From NCBI RefSeq assembly GCF_049354825.1, contig NZ_CP186480.1, positions 124,001 to 188,000 on the forward strand: a stretch of DNA of 64,000 nucleotides. The letters run 5' to 3'. The notes under the pieces are model-generated. The model worked only from the letters and a program-made list of their open reading frames with translations. It ran no database searches and was not told the origin of the DNA. The first letter of the stretch is position 1; each line of letters opens with the position of its first letter. The stretch comes from Novosphingobium sp049354825 (GTDB lineage Bacteria > Pseudomonadota > Alphaproteobacteria > Sphingomonadales > Sphingomonadaceae). Below are positions 8,135 through 18,016 of this stretch, piece by piece. The position numbers and the translations under genes were made by a program.

Positions 8135-8617
8135 TCAGCCGCGGATATGGAGTACGCAGACCAGCGTGAACAGCCTGCGCGCGGTAGGAAAGTCGGTTTC
8201 GACTTTGCCCTCCAGCCGCTCAAGCAGCAGTTCGGCGGCGTGGTTGTGGATGCCGCGGCGGGCCATGTCGATGGTTTCGATCTCGGCCGGCGTCGCCTTG
8301 CGGATAGCCTGGTAGTAGCTGTCGCAGATTGCGAAATAGTCGCGGATCGGCCGGCGGAAGCGGCCGAGGCCGAGCACTAGCGTCTCGCACGGGGCGTCGG
8401 CTTCGTCGGTGATATCCATCGCCAGGCGCCCGTCCTGGCACGACAGCCGCAGATGATACGGCCCCTGCTGACCGGCGGCGAACGCGCGCAGCGGCTTGAA
8501 GCTGTTATCCTCGATCAGGTCGAAGATCGCGATCCGCCGCTCCTGCTCGATGTCGGCATTGCGCCACAGGATGGTCGCCTCGTCGAGCGTGATCCGGCTG
8601 ATGCGGGGGTCGGCCAT
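8135..8617 (-). CDS. UPF0262 family protein
   Basis: 160 residues starting MADPRISRITLD. The sequence (ATILWRNADIEQERRIAIFDLIEDN, then LRAFAAGQQGPYHLRL and IRDYFAICDSYYQAIR) matches the alphaproteobacterial UPF0262 family of unknown function. Cytosolic, no cofactor motif visible. The start at 8617 is where the family begins; 25 further in-frame codons upstream look like non-family sequence. It diverges from dnaB. Known relatives often lie near cell-cycle or replication genes, but that does not define a role. Confidence 0.88.
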   Translation of the reverse strand: MADPRISRITLDEATILWRNADIEQERRIAIFDLIEDNSFKPLRAFAAGQQGPYHLRLSCQDGRLAMDITDEADAPCETLVLGLGRFRRPIRDYFAICDSYYQAIRKATPAEIETIDMARRGIHNHAAELLLERLEGKVETDFPTARRLFTLVCVLHIRG

Positions 8618-8760
8618 GGGGGGCAGCGTTTCGCAGATGCAGCAGGCGCGGGCAAGTTGGTAACGGCGGGCCGGTCCGTCCCCGCTATCCACAGGTCAAG
8701 CCGGATGAACCGCCGCGCCGCTCACTTGCACTCGGCAGCGTCCGCGCGCATTCCCGCGTC

Positions 8761-10269
8761 ATGGCCGACATAGCGCTCATCGATCGTCCCGCCGAAATTC
8801 CGGTGCGGATGCTGCCCAACAACGTCGAGGCTGAGGCCGCCTTCCTGGGCGCGGTCCTGATCGACAACCGCGTGATCGAGGAACTGAGCACGCCGCTGCG
8901 CCCCGACCATTTTTTCGAACCCGTCCACGGACGCATTTACGAACGGGTCCAGCAACTGCTCGACCGCAAGGCGGTCGTCACCCCGGTGACGCTGAAGCCG
9001 TATTTCGAGGCTGACGAGGCGCTCAAGGACCTGGGCGGCGCGTCCTATCTCGCCCGCCTGACCGCCGATGGGCAGGGGCTGCTGGCCCCGCGCGAGCTGG
9101 CCGAGCAGATCTACGACCTGGCGCTGCTGCGCGAGCTGGTCAGCGTCGGCCGCAACCTGGTCGACAGCGCGCTCGACACCTCCGAAAGCGTCGACCCGAT
9201 GGAGCAGGTCTCTGCCGCGGAGGCAGCGCTCTACGCGGTTGCCGAAGGCGCCGCGACCGGCACCGATGCGCAGGGTTTCGCCATGGCGACCCGCACCGCG
9301 CTGGGTATGATCGAGCAGGCGCTGCTGTCGGGCGGGCACATATCGGGCACCACCACGGGGCTCCACACGGTCAACGAGAAGATCGGCGGCCTGCACGATT
9401 CCGATCTTGTGATCCTCGCCGGGCGCCCGGGCATGGGCAAGACCTCGCTTGCGACCAACATCGCCTTCAATGCGGCCGAACGGCTGCGCAGCGACATTGC
9501 CGACGGCATCGCCGCGGACAAGAGCGTGGGTGCCGCGGTCGCCTTCTTCAGCCTGGAAATGAGCGCCGACCAGCTGGCCACGCGTATCCTGGCCGAACAG
9601 TCCGGGATCAGTTCCGAAGCGCTGCGCATGGGCAAGATCAGCCGTGACGATTTCCAGCAGCTATCCTACGCCAGCCAGCGGCTGGCGGAATTGCCGCTCT
9701 ACATCGACGATACCCCCGCGCTGTCGATCGCGGCGCTGCGCACGCGTGCACGCCGGCTGAAGCGGCGGCACGACATCGGGCTGGTGGTGGTCGATTACCT
9801 TCAGCTTCTGCAAGGCAGCGGCCGCGCCAACGACAACCGCGTCAACGAGATTTCCGAGATCAGCCGCGGGTTGAAAACGCTGGCCAAGGAGCTGTCGGTA
9901 CCGGTCATCGCGTTGTCGCAGCTCAGCCGCGCGGTCGAACAGCGCGACGACAAGCGGCCGATGCTGTCCGACCTGCGCGAATCGGGTTCGATCGAGCAGG
10001 ATGCGGACATGGTCTGGTTCGTCTTCCGCGAAGATTATTACGTCGCCGCCAAGGAGCCAAAGCGCCCGGGCGAGGCCGACGATGCCAAGACGCATGAAGT
10101 CCACGCCGCCTGGGCCGCCGAGATGGAAAAGGTCTATGGCCTGGCGGAACTGATCGTCGCCAAGCAGCGCCACGGCTCAACCGGGAAAGTGCGCCTTAAA
10201 TTCGAACCGCGCATCACCCGCTTCAGCGACCTGGCTGAAGACGCCATGGCTGCGCACAGCTACGACTAG
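8761..10269 (+). CDS. dnaB: Replicative DNA helicase DnaB
   Basis: 502 residues. The N-terminal DnaB domain (about 18-120) starts with the usual MLPNNVEAEAAFLGAVL; the RecA-like C-terminal domain has Walker A at 221-229 (GRPGMGKTS), a Walker B ending VVDYLQLLQG, and the DnaB-type motif FSLEMSADQL. It unwinds the replication fork as a hexamer. No intein is present. Slightly longer than E. coli DnaB, with an extra charged stretch (EPKRPGEADDAKTHEVHAA) near the C-terminus, which is common in alphaproteobacteria. Confidence 0.96.
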   Translation: MADIALIDRPAEIPVRMLPNNVEAEAAFLGAVLIDNRVIEELSTPLRPDHFFEPVHGRIYERVQQLLDRKAVVTPVTLKPYFEADEALKDLGGASYLARLTADGQGLLAPRELAEQIYDLALLRELVSVGRNLVDSALDTSESVDPMEQVSAAEAALYAVAEGAATGTDAQGFAMATRTALGMIEQALLSGGHISGTTTGLHTVNEKIGGLHDSDLVILAGRPGMGKTSLATNIAFNAAERLRSDIADGIAADKSVGAAVAFFSLEMSADQLATRILAEQSGISSEALRMGKISRDDFQQLSYASQRLAELPLYIDDTPALSIAALRTRARRLKRRHDIGLVVVDYLQLLQGSGRANDNRVNEISEISRGLKTLAKELSVPVIALSQLSRAVEQRDDKRPMLSDLRESGSIEQDADMVWFVFREDYYVAAKEPKRPGEADDAKTHEVHAAWAAEMEKVYGLAELIVAKQRHGSTGKVRLKFEPRITRFSDLAEDAMAAHSYD

Positions 10270-10274
10270 CGCGC

Positions 10275-12167
10275 TCAGCCGACCGGCGCGCCGCTATAAG
10301 CCGGGTGCGGCGCCGGCCCGCACCGGGACGAAGCGGCGCAGAGATGCCGCAGCTCGGGCTCAGCGAAGATCAGCGGCCCCAGCCAGCGTACGCCCGCCGG
10401 GGTAAGGTGGAAGGTGTCCTGGCTGATGAACTTGCGGTCGGGCGTGAATACCGGGACTTTGCCGCGCGGCCCGCCGCGCTCGAGGACGGCATAGGTGTCC
10501 AGGAACAGGCCGGGCGGAAGCATCGCGGCAGCGGCGGCGTCGGACTCGCGCTTGCCGCTCTTGACCGGGACCCGCACAAAATAGCGCGCCGGCGCGGGCA
10601 TGCGCATGACCGCCGAATTGCTCCAGCCGAAGTCCTTGCTGCCAAGGATCACCACGTGGCCGATGCCGCGGGAGCGAAGCTGGCGCACCCATCCCAGTAG
10701 GCAGGCTACCTCGTCCGGGCCGTAGTCGAAGGCGATCACGGCGGTATCGGCGGGCTGCGCCGCAAGCGCGGCGGGCAGGGGCGCCTCGCACGGTGAAATC
10801 GGCGCGTAGCGGACCCCGCCTTCGACCATCGCGCCGGTCTCGAGACCCATGTTGATGAAATCGCGGGCGAAGGAATTGCCGATAACCAGCACGTTGCGCC
10901 GCCTCAGCGCCGGATCGAGGGCGGCATCCTGAAACCGGAACGGCCCGTCGACATAGGCGGGATAACTGAAGCCGGGCCGCTCCATCTCGGGCCACGGGTG
11001 GAGCTGACCCTTGACCATGAAGAGCCCCAGGCCAATCGCCACGCACAGCGCCGACCCGGCTGCGCTGGCGATCAGGACCCTGCGGTCGGAAAAGCGCCGG
11101 CGGTCGCGCAGCGGCTGCTCGACGACGCGGTAGCATAGCCAGGCAAGCGCGAAAGTGACCGGGATCAGAGGCAGCATCTGAAGTGGGCCGGGCTTCGCCA
11201 TCGACAGCGCGCGCGCAAAGGCGAACAGCGGCTGGTGCACCAGATAGGCGCTATAGCTGATCAGCCCCAGCGCCACCGCCGGGCGCCAGGCAAAGACCCG
11301 CCCCGCACCGCTGCCCGCCTCGGCAAAGACCAAATAGAGGACCGCCGCGGCGATCGGCAGCGCGGTATGGAACCCCGGGCTGATCTGCGCCGGTCCGAAC
11401 AGTACCATCGGCGCGATCATGCCGGCTGCGCCCAGCCAGCCCAGCATTGCCGCGCCCCGCGCCGGATCCTGGCGCCCCGGCCGCCAGGTCTGGGCCAGGC
11501 CGCCAGCAGCCAGTTCCCATACCCGCGCCGGCAGCAGCAGGTAAGCGGCATTTGCCGAACCGTCGTTGTAGATCGTCTTCAGCCAGCCCCAGGTCCAGGC
11601 CTGCGCGGTCAGCAGGCTGGCGAGCGCGAATATGGCGAGGCCCCAGGCCAGACCGCGGCGGCCCCAGCGCCGCATCGCCAGCAGCATCAGCGGCACGCAC
11701 AGGAGGTAATACTGCTCCTCCACCGCCAGGCTCCAGGTGTGCATCAGCGGTTTCAGGTCGGCGGTGAAGTCCCAATAGCCGCCGGTCATGAACAGCAGCA
11801 CGTTGTTGGCGACCAGCGCGGTGGCGACCATCGATTCGCCAAAGTTCTCCAGCGCGTCGGGCACCAGCGTGGGAACCGCGATCGCGGCGCTTGCCAGCAC
11901 TGTCACCAGCAGCGCCGGAACGATGCGGCGGATACGGCGCATGAAGAAGGCGGCCAGGCCGAAGTCGGGCGCCTGCGACTGGCGCACGATGATCCCGGTC
12001 ATCAGGTAGCCGCTGATGACGAAGAACACGTCGACGCCCAGATAGCCACCATCGATCCAGGGAATGCCGGCGTGATAGAAGATGACGGCCACGACCGCGA
12101 GCGCGCGCAGCCCGTCCACTTCGGGCCTGTAGGGTCCGGCCCAGTTACGCGCCCCCGCATCGCTCAT
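10275..12167 (-). CDS. Acyltransferase-3 / SGNH fusion (OafA/YrhL type)
   Basis: 630 residues. The N-terminal acyltransferase-3 membrane domain (about 1-370, roughly ten segments) begins YRPEVDGLRALAVVAVIFYHAG, including the conserved DGLRA and His, and has the FVISGYLMT motif. The C-terminal periplasmic SGNH domain starts at VLVIGNSFARD (Ser nucleophile; Asn in place of the common Asp) and ends with DTFHLTPAG carrying the Asp-x-x-His pair. Such proteins O-acetylate cell-surface polysaccharide or peptidoglycan. I used the ATG at 12167 (MSDAGARN), closest to the conserved region; an in-frame start 36 bases upstream exists. Confidence 0.88.
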   Translation of the reverse strand: MSDAGARNWAGPYRPEVDGLRALAVVAVIFYHAGIPWIDGGYLGVDVFFVISGYLMTGIIVRQSQAPDFGLAAFFMRRIRRIVPALLVTVLASAAIAVPTLVPDALENFGESMVATALVANNVLLFMTGGYWDFTADLKPLMHTWSLAVEEQYYLLCVPLMLLAMRRWGRRGLAWGLAIFALASLLTAQAWTWGWLKTIYNDGSANAAYLLLPARVWELAAGGLAQTWRPGRQDPARGAAMLGWLGAAGMIAPMVLFGPAQISPGFHTALPIAAAVLYLVFAEAGSGAGRVFAWRPAVALGLISYSAYLVHQPLFAFARALSMAKPGPLQMLPLIPVTFALAWLCYRVVEQPLRDRRRFSDRRVLIASAAGSALCVAIGLGLFMVKGQLHPWPEMERPGFSYPAYVDGPFRFQDAALDPALRRRNVLVIGNSFARDFINMGLETGAMVEGGVRYAPISPCEAPLPAALAAQPADTAVIAFDYGPDEVACLLGWVRQLRSRGIGHVVILGSKDFGWSNSAVMRMPAPARYFVRVPVKSGKRESDAAAAAMLPPGLFLDTYAVLERGGPRGKVPVFTPDRKFISQDTFHLTPAGVRWLGPLIFAEPELRHLCAASSRCGPAPHPAYSGAPVG

Positions 12168-12240
12168 CGCGCGCTTACCTAGCGCGGCGTGCGGCGCTGG
12201 CAAGCGGCGGGGCAGGAAAGCAGGGGTTTGGGCATTTTTC

Positions 12241-12270
12241 TTGACTTTCGAGGGTTCGCCGGGCTAGCGC
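12241..12270 (+). promoter_or_regulatory. Candidate rpoZ promoter
   Basis: TTGACT (12241-12246) and TAGCGC (12265-12270) with an 18-bp spacer, about 40 bases before the rpoZ start. The -35 is good and the -10 poor, which is common in high-G+C alphaproteobacteria. Pattern only. Confidence 0.4.
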
Positions 12271-12307
12271 GCAGCCTTTCCGAACATCCTGACACCCGGA
12301 GTGCCCG

Positions 12308-12652
12308 ATGGCGCGCGTTACCGTTGAAGATTGCATCGACAAGATCCCGAACCGTTTCGATCTCGTCCTTCTCGCCGCGCAGCGCGCGCGCGAGATTTCC
12401 GGCGGCGCGGAGCTGACGATCGAGCGCGATCGCGACAAGAACCCCGTGGTCGCCCTGCGCGAGATCGCGGAAACCACCGTGCGTCCGGACAATCTGAAGG
12501 AAACGCTGGTCAACTCGCTGCAGCGCGTCCTGCCCGAGGATGACGACGAGGTCGACGAGGTCGGTTCGCTGAGCCAGTCGGCCGAGGCGCTGCGCATTAC
12601 TGCCGCGGCACCGGTCCGCTCGACCTCGATCGGCGGCGACTACGAAGGCTGA
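12308..12652 (+). CDS. rpoZ: RNA polymerase omega subunit
   Basis: 114 residues starting MARVTVEDCIDKIPNRFDLV, the invariant omega N-terminus, followed by LAAQRARE and the acidic C-terminal tail typical of alphaproteobacterial omega. It helps assemble and stabilise RNA polymerase. It stands alone with its own candidate promoter and a very strong terminator. In many bacteria rpoZ precedes spoT/rsh; here it is followed by a DUF3667 gene instead. Confidence 0.95.
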   Translation: MARVTVEDCIDKIPNRFDLVLLAAQRAREISGGAELTIERDRDKNPVVALREIAETTVRPDNLKETLVNSLQRVLPEDDDEVDEVGSLSQSAEALRITAAAPVRSTSIGGDYEG

Positions 12653-12674
12653 GCCGCGGTTGATCCGCTGGCTG

Positions 12675-12711
12675 AAAAAGGGCCGCGCCGGTATCCGGCG
12701 CGGCCCTTTTT
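12675..12711 (+). terminator. Strong Rho-independent terminator after rpoZ
   Basis: A perfect 17-bp stem (12675-12691 with 12695-12711) with a TAT loop, GC-rich with an A5 left end and T5 right end. It can act on both strands, but rpoZ is the gene that ends here. Confidence 0.92.
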
Positions 12712-12799
12712 CTGTCTGTGACCGGCCCAGCCGCTTTGCGCAGCAGGTCCCTTGCGCTTATGACCGGCGGCGATGCAGGGGTGCACGGCGGGGGTGGCG

Positions 12800-13849
12800 A
12801 TGACGGGCTCTGAATTGATCGGCGATCTGGCCGAGGGTGTGCTCACGGCGCGCGCGGTCGAGCCCCGCCACGGCGAGCGGTTGGCCGACGGGCACACGCA
12901 CGAATCGGCCTGTCTCAATTGCAGTACCGGGCTGATCGGCCCGCACTGTTACGCCTGCGGTCAGCACGCGCATATCCACAAGACGCTGGGCGCGTTCTTT
13001 CATGACCTTCTCCACGGCGTGTTTCACTTCGAAGGCAAAATCTGGCGCACCGTGCCGATGCTCGCCTGGCACCCGGGCCGCCTGATGCGCGAATACGTCG
13101 ACGGCCGCCGCGCCAGCTACGTCAGCCCGGTGGCCCTGTTCCTGTTCACCGTATTCCTGATGTTCGCCGTGATCACGCAGATCATGCCGCACCGCAGCTT
13201 CAACGTTGAAGGCGGCATCGACATGGCGATGAGCAAGGCGCGTACCGAACTGGCCCAATCCCAGGCCAAGCGTGATCGGCGAGCCGCGGACGGCCAGCCA
13301 ACGTCCGAGCTCGACGCCCGCATCGCCAAGGACCGCGCCGATCTCGCAACGCTGGAGAAGCTGCGCAAGGACGGCGTCAGCGAAGTGCCGCGCGAACTGG
13401 CCGGTCAGACCCTGACCTCCAGCATTCCCGCACTCGATGAACTGCTCCACAAGGCGCAGTCGAACCCGGACCTGCTGATCTACAAGCTTAAGACGAGCGC
13501 CTACAAATATTCGTGGCTGCTGGTCCCGCTGTCGGTGCCGTTCGTGTGGCTGCTGTTTCCCTTCAGCCGCCGCTTCGGCATTTACGATCACACCGTTTTC
13601 GTCACCTATTCGCTCTGCTTCATGACGCTGCTGGTGGTGGTGCTCAGCCTGTGGGGCTGGGCGGGACTGCCCGGAACCGCGTTCGCCGCAGTCGTGATCC
13701 CGCCGCTCCATATCTACCGCGAACTGAAGGAAGGCTACCAGCTCGGCCGCGTCGGCGCGCTGTGGCGGACCGGCGCGCTCAGCGTGATTTGCACGCTCGC
13801 CTTGACCCTGTTCGCGCTCGCGATCGCGGGGCTGGGTTTGTCGGGCTGA
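12800..13849 (+). CDS. DUF3667 membrane protein with zinc-ribbon
   Basis: 349 residues. A zinc-ribbon-like CxxC...CxxCG pair (CLNC and CYACGQ) lies near residues 39-52, followed by the DUF3667 core (HDLLHGVFHFEGKIWRTVPMLAWHPGRLMREYVDGRRASYVSP, here named in parts) and membrane segments. A charged, probably coiled-coil insert of about 100 residues sits between the first and later membrane segments. Function unknown for the family. I chose the ATG at 12800 because it follows GGGGGTGG; an ATG 27 bases upstream in frame is the alternative. Confidence 0.78.
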   Translation: MTGSELIGDLAEGVLTARAVEPRHGERLADGHTHESACLNCSTGLIGPHCYACGQHAHIHKTLGAFFHDLLHGVFHFEGKIWRTVPMLAWHPGRLMREYVDGRRASYVSPVALFLFTVFLMFAVITQIMPHRSFNVEGGIDMAMSKARTELAQSQAKRDRRAADGQPTSELDARIAKDRADLATLEKLRKDGVSEVPRELAGQTLTSSIPALDELLHKAQSNPDLLIYKLKTSAYKYSWLLVPLSVPFVWLLFPFSRRFGIYDHTVFVTYSLCFMTLLVVVLSLWGWAGLPGTAFAAVVIPPLHIYRELKEGYQLGRVGALWRTGALSVICTLALTLFALAIAGLGLSG

Positions 13850-13907
13850 TGCCGCAGCGCACAATCGGCGCTTTCGCTAAACCGCGCGGCGGGTTACGCA
13901 CGCGGCC

Positions 13908-14744
13908 ATGAAACTCTCCGTCGTCACCAATGCCTTCAACCAGGCGGCTTTCCTGCGCGAGGCAGTGGAAAGCGTGCTGGCGCAGGAAGGCTTCGAGCTC
14001 GAATACATCCTTGTCGATCCCGGTTCGAAAGACGGCACGGCCGACGTCATCGCGGCGCTTGAGGCGGAATACCCGGGCCGCTTTACAGTCCTGCGCGAAC
14101 CCGACGACGGGCCCGCGGACGGGCTGAACCGCGGTTTTGCCCGCGCCACCGGTGACTGGTTCTATTACCTCAACGGCGACGACTACCTGCTGCCCGGCGC
14201 CTTTGCCGAGGCGGCGCGCGCGATCGCCCGCCACCCCGACGCCGGCGCGATCACAGCGGACTGCCTGATTGTCGATGGCGAGGGGCGGCCGACGCGCGTG
14301 TTCCGTTCGCGCGAGCAAAGCCCGCGCGCCAACGCGCGCGAAGTCGCCTACGCCGCCCAGCAATCGACCTTCTACCGCGCCGCGGCCTATCGCCGGATCG
14401 GCGGCTTCAATGCCGCCAACAAGTCGTCATGGGACGGGGAAATCCTGCTCGACCTGATGCTGGCCGGGTTCGAGGTGGTGACGGTGCGCGGGATCTGGTC
14501 GGCGTTCCGCATCTACTCGACCTCGATCACCGGCTCGGGCCGGCTCGAACAGCTTTACAAGGCCGACATGGCCCGCAATTTCGAGCGGGTCTTTGCACGC
14601 CCGCCGCGCAAGTCGGACCAGGCGATCACCCGCCTGCAGCGCGCCCTATACCGCGTGCGCCATCCGCTGCTGACGGTGGAACGGCTTCTCGACACGGTCC
14701 GGCCGCGCCGCCACGCACACCTGGCGCGGCCGGCCCGGCCCTGA
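13908..14744 (+). CDS. Family 2 glycosyltransferase
   Basis: 278 residues. GT2 GT-A fold: SVVTNAFNQAAFLREAVESVL at the N-terminus, the Asp in ILVDPGSKDGTADV, and a DxD-like YLNGDDYLLPGAF. The C-terminal part ends in a basic stretch without membrane segments, so it is cytosolic or membrane-associated. It should add a sugar to a lipid or polysaccharide acceptor; the donor is not clear. It is not in an evident polysaccharide cluster here: a DUF3667 gene precedes it and ftsH converges on it. Confidence 0.85.
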   Translation: MKLSVVTNAFNQAAFLREAVESVLAQEGFELEYILVDPGSKDGTADVIAALEAEYPGRFTVLREPDDGPADGLNRGFARATGDWFYYLNGDDYLLPGAFAEAARAIARHPDAGAITADCLIVDGEGRPTRVFRSREQSPRANAREVAYAAQQSTFYRAAAYRRIGGFNAANKSSWDGEILLDLMLAGFEVVTVRGIWSAFRIYSTSITGSGRLEQLYKADMARNFERVFARPPRKSDQAITRLQRALYRVRHPLLTVERLLDTVRPRRHAHLARPARP

Positions 14745-14770
14745 ACGCCGGAGCCGAACGTCAGGTCTTC

Positions 14771-16699
<1,929 letters not shown>

Positions 16700-16726
16700 C
16701 GCGGAAGGGATCCTTTCGTAGCGCCA

Positions 16727-16754
16727 ATGTAGGCGGCGGCGGGTGAATAACAAG
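16727..16754 (-). promoter_or_regulatory. Candidate (possibly sigma32-type) ftsH promoter
   Basis: On the minus strand CTTGTT (16754-16749) and CTACAT (16732-16727) are separated by 16 bp, about 28 bases before the ftsH start. The CTTG -35 suits a heat-shock promoter, consistent with ftsH regulation in other bacteria, but the -10 match is partial. Confidence 0.35.
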
Positions 16755-16809
16755 CGAACGAAAGGCGCGGCCTTGCACGTGCGGCGCGCCGGCGGCACAG
16801 TCCGCCGCG

Positions 16810-17931
16810 ATGGGGGACGCAGGCAGTAATCAGGGCGTGATCGCCGTGCGGTTCGCCGGCTGGCGCAGCGGTCCGGCGCGGCTCGCGATCGCGGTGCTGC
16901 TGGCGCTGCTGATCGCCGCCGCGCTGGTGCCCCTGCGCGCCGGTCCGCAGAAGCAGCGCGTCACCGGCGTGGCCGAAATGGTCCGCGGCGAAAAGGTCAT
17001 CCGCCAGCGCGACGACGACCTGGCACTGTACGACCGGGTGATCACGCGGATCGGGCGGGGCGAGAACTACTACGCCGCCGCCGCGGCCGAGCACCGTGCC
17101 GCGCATTATCCGCTGCGTCCCGGCGTTGCGGTGCGGCTGCCGACGCTGGCGTGGTTTGACATGGCTGCCGGCTCGGCCGGCCAGGTCGGTGCGGCGGTGC
17201 TGCTGCTGGCCGCCAACCTGATCGCATGGTGGCGGCGCTTGAGCGCGGAGGGCCTGCGCGGGCCGGCCAGGCTGGCGGCGATGGCGTTCCTGTTCGCCGG
17301 GCTGTCGCTAGGGCTGACGCGCTACTTCTTCGTCCTGCACGAATTGTGGGCCGGGATGCTGCTGTCGCTGGCATTCGCGCTGCACCGTCCGGGACGCTGG
17401 GTGCCCGCGCTGGCTGTCGCCGCGCTGGCGCTGGCGATCCGTGAGCACAGCCTCCCCTTCGTGCTGCTGATGGCGGCCATGGCCGGCTGGCGGCGCGACT
17501 GGCGCGAAGCGGCGGCATGGGCCGCGCTGGCCGCGGTGTTTTTCGCCGCGCTGTCCGTTCACCTTCACTTCGTAGCCCAGCAGGTCCGCCCGGGCGATCC
17601 GATGGGGCCGTCGTGGCTGGCGCTGCGCGGGCTGGGGGGCTGGCTCGGTAACGTTGTCCTGTCCTCGAACCTGCGGCTGTTGCCGCACTGGCTGGCCGGA
17701 CCCATGCTGGTCCTGGCCGTGTTCGGCTGGTGCGCATGGGACAGCGCCGCGGGGCGCTTCGGGGCGCTGATGCAACTGGGTTACGGAGCTGCTTTCATGG
17801 CGGCGGGGCGGGGCGACAATTACTACTGGGGCTTCATGGTCAGCCCTACGGTCCTGGCCGGACTGGCCTTCGCCCCCGCCGGCATCACGGCCCTCGCCAC
17901 CGCGGCGCGGCACACAAGCGGGCCGCGTTAA
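16810..17931 (+). CDS. Multi-pass membrane protein, possibly GT-C-like
   Basis: 373 residues with about nine hydrophobic segments. After the first membrane segment comes an external loop of about 80 residues containing GENYYAAAAAEHR and YPLRPGVAVRLPTLAW. That order (one membrane helix, a first large periplasmic loop with acidic and aromatic residues, then many helices) recalls lipid-linked GT-C glycosyltransferases, but I see no defining motif. Treat as a membrane protein of unknown function. It diverges from ftsH and precedes coaBC on the same strand by about 85 bases. Confidence 0.6.
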   Translation: MGDAGSNQGVIAVRFAGWRSGPARLAIAVLLALLIAAALVPLRAGPQKQRVTGVAEMVRGEKVIRQRDDDLALYDRVITRIGRGENYYAAAAAEHRAAHYPLRPGVAVRLPTLAWFDMAAGSAGQVGAAVLLLAANLIAWWRRLSAEGLRGPARLAAMAFLFAGLSLGLTRYFFVLHELWAGMLLSLAFALHRPGRWVPALAVAALALAIREHSLPFVLLMAAMAGWRRDWREAAAWAALAAVFFAALSVHLHFVAQQVRPGDPMGPSWLALRGLGGWLGNVVLSSNLRLLPHWLAGPMLVLAVFGWCAWDSAAGRFGALMQLGYGAAFMAAGRGDNYYWGFMVSPTVLAGLAFAPAGITALATAARHTSGPR

Positions 17932-18016
17932 GCCAAAATTGACGTAAAAGGCGCACGCTCGTCGGCGAGCCAAGCCTGTTGCGCATGGGGGGACGGCGTT
18001 GCACAAGCGGGTGGCC

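Noticed and set aside
12675..12711. CRISPR repeat or mobile-element end
   Set aside because: Single perfect hairpin with T-run right after rpoZ: an ordinary terminator.
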